A stretch of DNA of 33,632 nt from an uncultured Eggerthellaceae bacterium (GCA_904420215.1 CAJFUR010000077.1:1-33632); one strand, 5' to 3'. Counted from the stretch's first letter, positions 1 to 7,610 are shown. Numbers and translations: made by a program. The notes: generated by a model not told the origin, from the letters alone.

Positions 1-432
1 CTGCATGGCGATGTCGGCGCCCAGCTGCTCCTGGATGCGCATGTTGTCCTCGGGCGTCCAGCGCACCTTGGCGCCGTCGTAGATGGAGCGGAACGTGAGC
101 CCGTCGTCGTCCAGCTTCAGCGTGTCGGCCAGGCTGAACACCTGGAAGCCGCCCGAATCGGTGAGCATGGGGCCGTCGTAGTGCATGAACGCATGCACGC
201 CTCCGGCCTCGGCCACCACGTCCGCGCCGGGGCGCAGCGACAGGTGGTACGTGTTCGCCAGCACCACCTGGGCGTCTAGGTCGCGCAGCTGTCCCACCGT
301 CACGCCCTTGACCGACGCGCTCGTGCCCACGGGCATGAACATGGGCGTGCGGAACGTGCCGTGCACCGTCTCGTAGGAAAGCGCGCGGGCATGTCCGCTT
401 CGCGCCTCGCACGTGCAGTCGAAAAGCGCCAT
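1..432 (-). CDS. tgt: queuine/preQ1 tRNA-guanine transglycosylase, 5' part only
   Basis: The gene starts at 432 (ATG) and runs off the left edge, so 144 residues are visible. Tgt swaps guanine 34 of GUN-anticodon tRNAs for preQ1 (bacterial route), the insertion step of queuosine synthesis. The visible part has the family hallmarks: an N-terminal stretch leading to RTPMFMPVGT, then ANTYHLSLRPG, and LTDSGGFQVFSL around residues 90-101, where Asp92 is the conserved active-site acid. The C-terminal zinc-binding region lies outside the window. The start is four bases downstream of the stop of the HAD gene at 437, so the two are almost certainly co-transcribed. The next steps in the pathway, queA and queH, are encoded about 5 kb away on the other strand. 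Confidence 0.96.
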   Translation of the reverse strand, partial: MALFDCTCEARSGHARALSYETVHGTFRTPMFMPVGTSASVKGVTVGQLRDLDAQVVLANTYHLSLRPGADVVAEAGGVHAFMHYDGPMLTDSGGFQVFSLADTLKLDDDGLTFRSIYDGAKVRWTPEDNMRIQEQLGADIAMQ

Positions 433-436
433 GGCC

Positions 437-1360
437 CTAGGCTTCCTTCCCGAACGCGCCGCGCATCGGCCCCGCGGCACTGGCGTTGAACGCGTTGGAT
501 GCTTCCACCGCCCGCACAACGTCGCCTGCCGCCATCCGCGCGTTCGCGGCAAGCGCCGCCTCCCGCGCCGCGGCGGGAACCACGCCCGGCTCGATGCCCG
601 AAACCGGGTCGGCGCACGCGGGAAGCGCCTCCGCGAAGGCGGCGAAATCCTCCAGCGTCCCGTGGCGCACCCCTTCCACACCCGTGCCCGCCGGATCCAA
701 CAGATAGTCGGTGACCAGGTACAGGTCGGTGCCCAGACCGGCGAACGCCTGGTCTTCCACCGTGTTGTTGCCCACCATGAGCACGTCCGCGCCCGCCACC
801 CCGCATGCCGCGAGGTTTTCGGCGCAGTAGGCCGGCTTGGGTTTCACCGAGGTGGAGTTCTCGTAGGTGGTGAGCCGCGAGAACAGGCGCGCGTCCACGC
901 CCGCCCACGCCAGCCGCCACTCCACCGCGCGGCGCGGGAACATGGGCATGGTGGCCAGCACCAGCGGGTAGCCCTTCTCCGCAAGCGCGTTCACGGCGCG
1001 CGCCGCGGCCGGGTTCGGGCGGGCGCCCTCGCCGATCTTCCCGAAATCCACCTCGTAGAACTCGCCGAGCAGCGCCTCCCAGTCGGCTTCGGCGGCATCG
1101 GCCTCCTGGAAGAACGCCCCCCAGAACGCCTCGGCGTTCGTCCGCCCGTCCTCATGGGTGGCCATGGCGCCGATGCCGGCCTTGAGCCCTGCGGAAAACG
1201 CCTGCGCGTCCAGCCCGTGCGCCCCCACGAACGCGGCAATGGACTGGAAGTACGCCGTCATGAACCCTTCCAGTTCCATGGGAAGGAGCGTGCCGTCCAA
1301 GTCGAAGAAGACCGCGCGGTAGGCGCGCGGGGCGGCGGCGAGGCGGTTCGGTTCGGTCAT
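437..1360 (-). CDS. HAD-superfamily hydrolase, probable small-molecule phosphatase
   Basis: A 307-residue protein with the HAD signatures: motif I FFDLDGTLL near residues 18-26 (nucleophile Asp20, acid Asp22), a motif II candidate LATMPMFP, the motif III lysine in SVKPKP, and motif IV MVGNNTVEDQAF with acidic residues. A cap of roughly 100 residues follows motif I, as in C1-capped HAD phosphatases. The substrate cannot be read from sequence. It sits directly upstream of tgt with a four-base gap, and a -10-like TATACT lies 47 bp upstream of its ATG. A role in nucleotide or queuosine-precursor turnover would fit the position but is inference; the association could equally be incidental. Confidence 0.85.
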   Translation of the reverse strand: MTEPNRLAAAPRAYRAVFFDLDGTLLPMELEGFMTAYFQSIAAFVGAHGLDAQAFSAGLKAGIGAMATHEDGRTNAEAFWGAFFQEADAAEADWEALLGEFYEVDFGKIGEGARPNPAAARAVNALAEKGYPLVLATMPMFPRRAVEWRLAWAGVDARLFSRLTTYENSTSVKPKPAYCAENLAACGVAGADVLMVGNNTVEDQAFAGLGTDLYLVTDYLLDPAGTGVEGVRHGTLEDFAAFAEALPACADPVSGIEPGVVPAAAREAALAANARMAAGDVVRAVEASNAFNASAAGPMRGAFGKEA

Positions 1361-1406
1361 TGCGGCATCCTCCGGTTGCGTGCGGGCCGTTTCGTGTCAG
1401 CATGGC

Positions 1407-1412
1407 AGTATA
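1407..1412 (-). promoter_or_regulatory. possible -10 element for the HAD-tgt operon
   Basis: In the 112-bp gap between the ABC permease stop (1473) and the HAD start (1360), the minus strand reads TATACT at 1412-1407. No good -35 hexamer is seen at the right distance and no clear terminator follows the permease, so HAD-tgt may be read both from here and by run-through from the transporter genes. Confidence 0.3.
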
Positions 1413-1472
1413 AGCCACCTGCCGGACGTCGCAGAAAAACCGATGAAATTGCTACGAACGCCCCTCCCGACC

Positions 1473-2405
1473 CTAGTCGGCCTTCCACTTGATGGCGTGG
1501 CGTTGGACGCGCTCCACCACCACGTTCACCACCAGCACGACGGCCGCCATTTCGAAGATGCCCGCAAACACCTTGGCGTAGTCGCCATAATGGGTGTAGA
1601 GGTTGATCCAGTGCCCCATGCCGTAGTTGGAGCCCACCGCCTCGGCGAACACCAGCATCATGAACGCGATGATCACGTTCACCTTCAAGGCGTCGATGTA
1701 GGCGGGAAGGGCGCTGGGAAGCAGTATCTGCAGCACCATCTTGGGGCCGCGTATCCCCAGCGTCCTGGCCGAATCGATAATGTTCTCGTTCACCTGCGAG
1801 ACCGATATGATGGTGCTCAAAAACACGCACAGGAAAATGGCGAGCGCCACCAGCGTCACCGACGTGAGCTCGAACGCGGGCAGGATGATGACGACGTAGG
1901 GCGCGTACACCATGGGCGGAATGGGCGCCAACACGCGCGCTATGGGGAAGAAGAAGCTCTTCAGGCGCGGGTACCACCCGACGAAAAGCCCGAAGAAGAT
2001 GCCGGCCACCGTGCCCGCCAGAAAGCCCACGAACAGGATGCCCGTGGAATACCCGGCGTTGACCAGCATCTCGTGCCAGTTGGCGGGAAACACCGCGAAC
2101 ACGTTTTCCGGCGCCGGGAAAACCACCGAATTCAGCAGCTTCAGTTTGGACGTGACCACCTCCCACACCAGAAGGACCGCCCACAGAAACGCAAAGACCT
2201 CCCCCGCATGCCGGTTGAGCGCCCCCTTGCGCCAATTGGCCACCTGCGTGCACAGGAAAAGCGCCTCGATGACGGCTATGGCCACGCAGAACGCCACGGG
2301 GCTTTTGACCTTGGCCGACCCTGGCAGGAAGATGGCCACGTACAGCGTGGCCAGCATCACGTGCGAGAAGACGAAGGCCGGGTTGAAGAGTTCCCTAAGC
2401 TTCAT
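1473..2405 (-). CDS. ABC transporter permease, NitT/TauT (SsuC/TauC) type
   Basis: A 310-residue integral membrane protein. Two hydrophobic segments near the N-terminus (about residues 13-28 and 37-53) precede the usual BPD_transp_1 core of about six segments. The core contains the coupling-helix (EAA-type) region SARTLGIRGPKMVLQILLP, which contacts the ATPase. Family members import sulfonates, nitrate, cyanate, thiamine precursors or similar small solutes, so the substrate is not decided. Its ATG overlaps the end of the ATPase gene by 11 bp, so the two are translationally coupled. It is somewhat longer than typical SsuC (about 250-270 residues) because of the extra N-terminal membrane segments. 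Confidence 0.9.
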   Translation of the reverse strand: MKLRELFNPAFVFSHVMLATLYVAIFLPGSAKVKSPVAFCVAIAVIEALFLCTQVANWRKGALNRHAGEVFAFLWAVLLVWEVVTSKLKLLNSVVFPAPENVFAVFPANWHEMLVNAGYSTGILFVGFLAGTVAGIFFGLFVGWYPRLKSFFFPIARVLAPIPPMVYAPYVVIILPAFELTSVTLVALAIFLCVFLSTIISVSQVNENIIDSARTLGIRGPKMVLQILLPSALPAYIDALKVNVIIAFMMLVFAEAVGSNYGMGHWINLYTHYGDYAKVFAGIFEMAAVVLVVNVVVERVQRHAIKWKAD

Positions 2406-3177
2406 GGGCGTCCTCCTGATCCACGTCGAGCGCGAAAAGCTCGATCAGTTCCTTGCGCAGCTCGCCGAAGCGGGGGACTTTAGCCAAAGACGCCGCGTCG
2501 CGGTCCCGCTCCAAATCCACCTCGATGGTGTGGGTTATCTCGCCGGGGCGCATGAAGAATATGCGGTCGGCGAGCAGGATAGCCTCGTCTATGTCGTGCG
2601 TGACGAACACCACCGTCTTGCGCCGCTCCCCCCGTCCCCACAACTCCAGCAGCATCTGCTGAAGCTGGGAGCGGCGGTGCTGGTCGAGCGCGCCGAAAGG
2701 CTCGTCGAGCAGCAGCGTGTCGCTGTCGAGGACCAGCGCGCGGGCAATGGCCACGCGCTGCTTCATGCCGCCGGAAAGCTGGTAGGGGTAGTGGTCGGCG
2801 GCCTGGAGCATGCCCACGTCGGCAAGCGCCTGCCGCACCCGCTCCCTCACCTGCGCCTTGCTCCAGTCGGGATGCGCCTGCCGCACGCCGTACTCCACGT
2901 TCTTCGCAGCCGTCTTCCATGCGAACAGGGAGTATTGCTGGAAGACCACGGCGCGGTCGAGCCCCGGCCCCTCTATGGGCGCGCCGTCAAGCGTGAGCTC
3001 GCCCGATGTGGGCAGCGAAAGCCCCGAGATGAGCCGCAAAAGCGTGGTTTTCCCGCAGCCCGAATGGCCGACGACGCACACAAACTCGCCGTCTTCGATG
3101 CAGAAATCCAAGCCGCGAAGCGCGGTGAACCCATCGGCGTACTCGAACGCAAGGCCCTTTCCTTCTATCTTTCCCAC
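2395..3177 (-). CDS. ABC transporter ATPase, NitT/TauT (SsuB/TauB) type
   Basis: A 260-residue nucleotide-binding subunit. It has Walker A GHSGCGKTT, Q-loop VVFQQYSLF, signature LSGGMKQRVAIARAL, Walker B TLLLDEPFGALD and the switch histidine in VTHDIDEA. I start it at the GTG at 3177, because AAGGAG lies five bases upstream there and the protein then begins at the usual family position; longer in-frame readings upstream are low-complexity. It powers the importer made with the permease (1473-2405) and the lipoprotein binding protein (3412-4620). The stop overlaps the permease start. Confidence 0.93.
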   Translation of the reverse strand: MGKIEGKGLAFEYADGFTALRGLDFCIEDGEFVCVVGHSGCGKTTLLRLISGLSLPTSGELTLDGAPIEGPGLDRAVVFQQYSLFAWKTAAKNVEYGVRQAHPDWSKAQVRERVRQALADVGMLQAADHYPYQLSGGMKQRVAIARALVLDSDTLLLDEPFGALDQHRRSQLQQMLLELWGRGERRKTVVFVTHDIDEAILLADRIFFMRPGEITHTIEVDLERDRDAASLAKVPRFGELRKELIELFALDVDQEDAHEA

Positions 3178-3211
3178 GAACGCTCCTTGTCGAAGTTTCC
3201 CTGTTTGCAAA

Positions 3212-3255
3212 GCCGCCCCCGCCGGCGTGCCCGCAAGGGCGCCGGCGGGGGCGGC
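3212..3255 (-). terminator. large GC hairpin between binding-protein and ATPase genes
   Basis: In the 234-bp gap between the binding-protein stop (3412) and the ATPase start (3177) there is a perfect 15-bp inverted repeat (3212-3226 with 3241-3255). It is capped, after a two-base bulge, by a further 4-bp stem (3229-3232 with 3237-3240) and a 4-base loop. On the transcribed minus strand only TTT follows, so this is a weak terminator at most. More likely it is a partial terminator or a 3'-stabilising structure that keeps binding-protein mRNA in excess over the membrane subunits. Confidence 0.6.
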
Positions 3256-3411
3256 GGGCCGGCCACGCGCGAGGCCGGCACGCCCAAGCGCCCCTGCAGC
3301 GAGCCCGCTGAGACGCAGCCGAAAACGCCGGACGGCAAGGCCGAAGAAGACCTGCCGGCACCCCCTCCTCCGCAACGAACCCGCCGGGACGTCGGGGCGG
3401 CAAACCGGCGC

Positions 3412-4620
3412 CTACAGGTACGCGTAGGTGGCGTTCTCCTTCGGGTAGCGCTCCTTCATGTCCTTCCACAGCTGCTCGTCGGGCTCGCGCTCGGCCATGA
3501 TGTCGAGTGCGGCCAGATAGGCCTCGTTGTAGAAGTACGGGTCGAGATCGAAGGCGTCGGCGTCCACGAAGCCGCACGTCTTGTAGTCCTCGTAGTAGGT
3601 CTTGATGTAGTCCACCTGCGGGTCCATCACAATCTCCATGGCGGTGCGGAACGTGTCGGTGCCGTAGTACACGCTCTCCAGCGACTCGGCGTCCACGCCC
3701 GTGAAGTCGGCCAGGTTCTTCACGGTGCGCTCCTTGTCCTCCATGAACAGCTTGTAGCCGCGCAGTTCGGCCACGATGAACTGGGCGAGGGCGTATTTGT
3801 GGTTGGTGACCATGGCCTTGTTGACCGTCATGCGGCAGCAGGGGTACTTGCCCACGAGGTCCTCGTTGTACGCGGCGATCTTGCAACCGGACTTGACGCC
3901 CACCATGTACACGGGAACGCCGTTCAGGATGCCCACGTCGGCCGTACCCTTCTTCACGTTCTCGATGTTCACCGACATGCTCTCGGAGTAGATGACCTGG
4001 TAGTCCTTGCCGCGCTCCAAGCCGTTGTTCAGCAGCCACGCCTCGATGACGATGAGCTCGGAGTTCGACTGGATGCCGCAGATGGTGAGGCCCTTGAAGT
4101 CCTCGGGCTTCTCGAGCACGATGTCGGAGTCTTCGGCAACGAAGCACGCGCCGCCCTCCGACATGATACCGCCGGTCATGTACAGGTTCTCCTCGCCTTC
4201 CGCAATGCGGTTGAGCGCGAGGTTCATGGCGACGACCACGTCCATCTGGTCGGTCGCCACGGAGGAATAGGCAGTGCCCATGTCCTCGATGACCGTGAGG
4301 TCCACACTGCCTTCCTCGTCGAAGTAGCCTTCCTGATAGGCGTTGATGACGGCAACCGGGTTGGGGTTGCCCTTGGTCATGGCAAGGCGAATGGTGTAGT
4401 CGTCGCTTCCCACCTGCGACAGGTCGAGCGGGCTGTGGTCCACGCCGTCAGGCCCCACCAGGCCCGCGTCGGCGGCGTCCGCACCCGCGTCCGCGGCCGG
4501 CGTGGCGTCCGACGCGGACTCCGACGCGCAGCCGGCAAGCCCGAGGCCGAGCGTGGCCGACGCGAGCGCGAACGCGCTTCCCTGAACGAACGAGCGGCGG
4601 CTGAGGCAGATCTGCTTCAT
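3412..4620 (-). CDS. ABC transporter substrate-binding lipoprotein, NitT/TauT (SsuA-like)
   Basis: A 402-residue exported binding protein. The N-terminus carries a twin-arginine motif SRRSFV (residues 7-12), a hydrophobic stretch, and a lipobox LAGC with Cys31, so it is probably a Tat-exported lipoprotein anchored outside the membrane. The mature part has the SsuA/THI5-like pattern: NPVAVINAYQEGYFDEEG, then FKGLTICGIQSNSE and a C-terminal helical region. I start at 4620, where AAGGG lies upstream; an ATG at 4683 is in frame but adds a non-signal leader. It is the first gene of a run leading into ATPase, permease, HAD and tgt. The ligand is unknown; sulfonates, nitrate and thiamine-precursor types all share this fold. 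Confidence 0.9.
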   Translation of the reverse strand: MKQICLSRRSFVQGSAFALASATLGLGLAGCASESASDATPAADAGADAADAGLVGPDGVDHSPLDLSQVGSDDYTIRLAMTKGNPNPVAVINAYQEGYFDEEGSVDLTVIEDMGTAYSSVATDQMDVVVAMNLALNRIAEGEENLYMTGGIMSEGGACFVAEDSDIVLEKPEDFKGLTICGIQSNSELIVIEAWLLNNGLERGKDYQVIYSESMSVNIENVKKGTADVGILNGVPVYMVGVKSGCKIAAYNEDLVGKYPCCRMTVNKAMVTNHKYALAQFIVAELRGYKLFMEDKERTVKNLADFTGVDAESLESVYYGTDTFRTAMEIVMDPQVDYIKTYYEDYKTCGFVDADAFDLDPYFYNEAYLAALDIMAEREPDEQLWKDMKERYPKENATYAYL

Positions 4621-4662
4621 GGTTTTCCCTTCCCTCTTGGCGACACGCAACAAAGCGTCCCC

Positions 4663-4668
4663 ATTATA
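4663..4668 (-). promoter_or_regulatory. probable -10 box of the NitT/TauT transporter operon
   Basis: The region 4660-4740 is a sharp AT-rich island. The minus strand has a perfect TATAAT at 4668-4663, about 43 bp before the ATG at 4620. No good -35 is seen 16-18 bp upstream. Instead there are reiterated CAAATA-type words in 4684-4736, which would suit an activator-dependent promoter. Confidence 0.5.
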
Positions 4669-4817
4669 GAGCAACATAGCCAATATTTGCGCTATTTATT
4701 TGATTGCATCTACTATTTGCTTGCGTATAACAAATAAAGGAAGGATTCGGATGGGGAGAGAGGGAGTTCGAACGCACAAGCGAGCGGCGGGCAGGTGGGC
4801 GGGTGCGGTTCCGACCT

Positions 4818-4846
4818 TTGCCATGCGAGCGCCGAACGGGTACCAT
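4818..4846 (+). promoter_or_regulatory. probable promoter of queH-queA
   Basis: TTGCCA (4818-4823) and TACCAT (4841-4846) are separated by exactly 17 bp on the plus strand, downstream of the divergent AT-rich island. This would give a start near 4853 and a leader of about 310 nt before queH. Confidence 0.45.
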
Positions 4847-4852
4847 AGATTA

Positions 4853-5166
4853 CTTCAGAAAAGAAAGGCGTGGTGCCCTGCCATGACGGCTCCCCTCACA
4901 ACCGCGAGTCCCCTTCTCATACGCGGGCGCAGCACGCACGCGCGCCCGCGCGTGGCCCTGCCAGCCGGACGTTGCTGCCGCAGGGCTGCGCGCGGTGCCT
5001 CGCGGCGCACCGGGATGGGGCGCAACCGCGCGGTGGGAGGACGCGCGCAGTTGCCGCATGCCGCCTTGCCGCACGCGAAGGCAGCGTGGGCAAAACGCGG
5101 GCGCAGCAGGCGCGCCGCCCTGCAGTTCCCAAGGATGGCATGTGCCCGTCCGAAAGGAGGACGCGC
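4853..5166 (+). other. long GC-rich leader upstream of queH
   Basis: About 310 bp without a recognisable gene. It holds two copies of a 14-bp word (ACGCGGGCGCAGCA at 4921-4934 and 5095-5108) and many short GC inverted repeats. I looked for a preQ1 riboswitch and do not see the A-rich 3' segment or short pseudoknot layout expected of one. The leader ends in a strong ribosome-binding site (AAAGGAGG, 5153-5160). Confidence 0.4.
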
Positions 5167-5919
5167 ATGAGGCTTCTGCTGCACGCCTGCTGCGGGCCCT
5201 GCTCGCTCGAGCCGACGCGCATCCTGCGCGCAGCCGGCCACGACGTCTCGCTTTTCTTCTCGAACTCCAACATCGCGCCCGAAAGCGAGTACGCCCGCCG
5301 GCTGGCCACGCTGCGCGCGTGGGCGCAGGGAGAGGGGCTTCCCGTGACGGAGGGCGCCCGGAATCCGGACGCGTGGGAGGCCGCCGCCGGACGCATCGGC
5401 GCGGCGGAGGGCGACCCCGCCCGTCGCGAGGCGCGCTGCCGCGCCTGCTACCGCCTGCGGCTGGAAGATGCGGCCCGCTTCGCGGCGCAGGCCGGCTTCG
5501 ACGGCGTGGGAACCACCCTGTCCGTGAGCCCCTACCAGTACACCGGCGTCATCCGCGAGGAACTCTCGCGCGCCGCAGGGCTGACGGGCGTGGAGGCCGT
5601 GTTCGAGGACTTCCGGCCTTTCTACGAAAAAGCCACACGCCGCAGCCGCGAGATGGGCATGTACCGCCAGAACTACTGCGGCTGCCGCTTCTCGGAGGCC
5701 GAAGCCGCAGCCGAGCGCGCCGCCCGCAAGGCGCAACGCGCAGCCGAGCGGGCCGAGCAGGCCGCCGCGCATGCCGCCGAACGGGCCGCCGACGAAGCCG
5801 CACGGGCCGCCAGACGCGCGGAGCGGGCAGCCTACGCCGAAAAGCAGGCCCGGAAGCGCGCCGTGCTGAAAGCGCTGCGAGAACAGGAACGAGACAGGGA
5901 CACCCATGAGAACCAGTGA
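5167..5919 (+). CDS. queH: epoxyqueuosine reductase QueH
   Basis: QueH reduces epoxyqueuosine to queuosine in tRNA, the last step of the pathway, and is non-homologous to QueG. The 250-residue protein has the family cysteine clusters: LLHACCGPC at residues 4-12, CRAC at 91-94, and YCGC at 170-173, plus SPYQ near 121-124. The ATG at 5167 is preceded by AAAGGAGG at six bases; upstream in-frame ATGs are weaker. Residues from about 177 to the end form an alanine/arginine/glutamate-rich helical tail of about 70 residues that is not part of the catalytic core and looks like a coiled coil. The gene overlaps queA by 14 bp, giving translational coupling. Confidence 0.94.
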   Translation: MRLLLHACCGPCSLEPTRILRAAGHDVSLFFSNSNIAPESEYARRLATLRAWAQGEGLPVTEGARNPDAWEAAAGRIGAAEGDPARREARCRACYRLRLEDAARFAAQAGFDGVGTTLSVSPYQYTGVIREELSRAAGLTGVEAVFEDFRPFYEKATRRSREMGMYRQNYCGCRFSEAEAAAERAARKAQRAAERAEQAAAHAAERAADEAARAARRAERAAYAEKQARKRAVLKALREQERDRDTHENQ

Positions 5920-7078
5920 CTTCGACTACGAACTGCCCCCCGAGCTGATTGCACAGGAACCAGCGGCCGAACGTGACGGCTGCCGCCTGCTCGTCATGGA
6001 CCGCGCGGACGGCGCGCTCGAAGACCGCATATTCCGCGACATCGTGGAATACCTGCACCCGGGAGACTTGCTGGTGGCCAACGAGACGCGCGTGATGCCG
6101 GCACGACTGCTGGGAGCGAAGCGCGGGACGGGCGGCGCGGCGGAGGTGTTCCTGCTGCGCCCCCACGGCACGCCCACCGACAACCACAGCGCCTGCTGGG
6201 AAGTGCTCGTGCGCCCCGGCAAGCGCCTGAAGCCCGGAACGGGGGCCGTGGTGGACTTCACCGACGCGCACGGCAACGTGGCGCTTTCCGCCGAGATAGT
6301 GGACTGGGCGCACCCCGCGCGCGACGGAGGCGAAGGAGGCTGCGGGAACGGCGCGGGCGAGGGCGGAAGCGCGGCCGGGGGCGGCGCAGGCGGCCCCGGG
6401 CAACGCGGCGAGCGCGTGGCACGCCTCACCACGCCTTTGCCTTCCCTCGACGAGGCGCTGCACGCGGTGGGACACACGCCGCTGCCACCCTACATCAAGG
6501 ACTACGCCGGCGACGAGGAGCTCTACCAGACGGTCTACGCCCGCCGGGAAAGCTCGGCGGCGGCACCGACGGCCGGCCTGCACTTCACGCCCCAGCTCAT
6601 CGACCGCCTGAAGGACAACGGCGTGCGCTGGGAGACGGTCGAACTGGAAGTGGGGCTTGACACGTTCCGCATCGTGGACGAAGACGACCCGCGCCGGCAC
6701 GCCATCCACACCGAGTTCTACACGGTGCCGCAGCGCACGGTGGACGCCGTGGCCGAGACGCGCGAACGCGGCGGGCGCGTGGTGGCCGTAGGCACCACCA
6801 GCGTGCGCAGTCTGGAAAGCGCCTGGGACGCGCAGGCAGGCGGCGGCGCCGGGGCGCTGCGGGCGCGGGAGCGCGAGGCCACGTCGCTCTACATCCTGCC
6901 CGGCTACCAGTTCCACGTGGTGGACGCGCTGGTCACGAACTTCCACGTGCCGAAGTCCACGCTCATGATGCTGGTGAGCGCGTTTTCCAGCCGCGAGAAC
7001 GTCATGGCCGCCTACCGGCACGCCATCAAGGAACGCTACCGCCTGCTCTCGTTCGGCGACGCCATGTTCATCCACTGA
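5906..7078 (+). CDS. queA: S-adenosylmethionine:tRNA ribosyltransferase-isomerase QueA
   Basis: QueA transfers and isomerises the ribosyl part of S-adenosylmethionine onto preQ1-tRNA, making epoxyqueuosine, the substrate of QueH encoded just upstream. The 390 residues contain the conserved FDYELPPELIAQEP start, VANETRVMPARL, PTAGLHFT, the GTTSVRSLES block, and the C-terminal TNFHVPKSTLMMLVSAF. Typical family length is about 340-350. The excess is mainly a glycine-rich, low-complexity insert at about residues 138-168, plus a short insert before TSLYILPGY. Both inserts fall between conserved blocks and should not affect catalysis. It is the last gene of the plus-strand operon and ends convergently with cspA. 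Confidence 0.97.
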   Translation: MRTSDFDYELPPELIAQEPAAERDGCRLLVMDRADGALEDRIFRDIVEYLHPGDLLVANETRVMPARLLGAKRGTGGAAEVFLLRPHGTPTDNHSACWEVLVRPGKRLKPGTGAVVDFTDAHGNVALSAEIVDWAHPARDGGEGGCGNGAGEGGSAAGGGAGGPGQRGERVARLTTPLPSLDEALHAVGHTPLPPYIKDYAGDEELYQTVYARRESSAAAPTAGLHFTPQLIDRLKDNGVRWETVELEVGLDTFRIVDEDDPRRHAIHTEFYTVPQRTVDAVAETRERGGRVVAVGTTSVRSLESAWDAQAGGGAGALRAREREATSLYILPGYQFHVVDALVTNFHVPKSTLMMLVSAFSSRENVMAAYRHAIKERYRLLSFGDAMFIH

Positions 7079-7177
7079 CCCACCAAGGCACAGGGCGCCT
7101 TGCACGAAGCCCGCATCCGTCGCGAGGCAAAGGGAAGCGGACCCCGAATCCGGCGCCCGCAAGGCATCAGGCGGCGC

Positions 7178-7209
7178 AAAAAAAATGGCCCCGCGCCGCG
7201 GAGCCATTT
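7178..7209 (-). terminator. intrinsic terminator of the cold-shock gene, probably bidirectional
   Basis: A hairpin pairs AAATGGC (7183-7189) with GCCATTT (7203-7209), continued after one mismatch by CCGC/GCGG around a 3-base loop. On the minus strand it is followed by eight T residues (complement of A 7178-7185), a textbook terminator 22 bp after the cspA stop. On the plus strand it can also end queA transcripts. Confidence 0.88.
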
Positions 7210-7231
7210 CGGCATGATATGTTGATCCCGC

Positions 7232-7435
7232 CTAGAGCTTCACCACATTGCTTGCCTGGAGCTTGCCGTTCTGGCCAGTGGTGACGTCGAAAGCCACGGC
7301 TTGGCCTTCGTCGAGGGTCTTGAACCCGTCCATCTTGATCTCAGAAAAATGGACGAAGAGATCTTCGCCATCGTTCTGGGAGATGAACCCATAGCCTTTT
7401 TCGGGGTTGAACCACTTAACAGTACCTTCCGCCAT
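7232..7435 (-). CDS. cold-shock domain protein (CspA family)
   Basis: A 67-residue single cold-shock domain, the usual size, acting as an RNA/ssDNA chaperone in the cytoplasm. It has the RNP1-type motif KGYGFI (residues 13-18) and the RNP2-type motif DLFVHFS (25-31), with the aromatic residues that stack on bases. The start ATG at 7435 is preceded by GAGG at seven bases. It is monocistronic: a strong terminator lies just downstream and a structured leader with its own -10 box upstream. Codons and GC are lower than in the neighbours, as usual for a highly expressed gene. Confidence 0.97.
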   Translation of the reverse strand: MAEGTVKWFNPEKGYGFISQNDGEDLFVHFSEIKMDGFKTLDEGQAVAFDVTTGQNGKLQASNVVKL

Positions 7436-7452
7436 TTCAAATCCTCTTTCCT

Positions 7453-7520
7453 CTCCCCGTCCCCCGGGGAGGCGACACTACGTGTTGCATGGCGGCAACA
7501 CTCGCCCTCACTTCGAGGGC
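7453..7520 (-). promoter_or_regulatory. structured 5' leader of cspA, three hairpins
   Basis: Between the proposed promoter and the cspA ribosome-binding site lie three separate inverted repeats: 7504-7509/7515-7520 (6 bp, 5-base loop), 7484-7488/7495-7499 (5 bp, 6-base loop) and 7453-7459/7465-7471 (7 bp, 5-base loop). A leader of about 87 nt packed with stems is what is known for cold-shock mRNAs, where leader folding controls translation with temperature. Confidence 0.55.
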
Positions 7521-7528
7521 ACATAACC

Positions 7529-7534
7529 ACTATA
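7529..7534 (-). promoter_or_regulatory. -10 box of cspA
   Basis: TATAGT on the minus strand at 7534-7529, in an AT-rich patch, placed so that transcription would begin just at the first leader hairpin. The -35 region is poor (T-rich), so the spacing cannot be fixed. Confidence 0.45.
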
Positions 7535-7610
7535 CGCCATGGCGGACCAAAAAAGTCGGGGAAATGAAGAAAAGCGGGGAATTTTACCGAGCCGTAAGTT
7601 CTGATTAAGG

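Noticed and set aside
1912-4737. A 941-codon open frame on the plus strand
   Set aside because: Antisense to the ABC importer genes with clear motifs. It is an artefact of GC-rich codons on the other strand.
4764-4775. Second LexA box around GTTCGAAC
   Set aside because: The half-sites abut instead of being separated by four bases, so it does not match the SOS pattern.
4853-5166. preQ1 riboswitch before queH
   Set aside because: The position is right, but I do not see the short stem, A-rich tail and ribosome-site pairing of the known classes.
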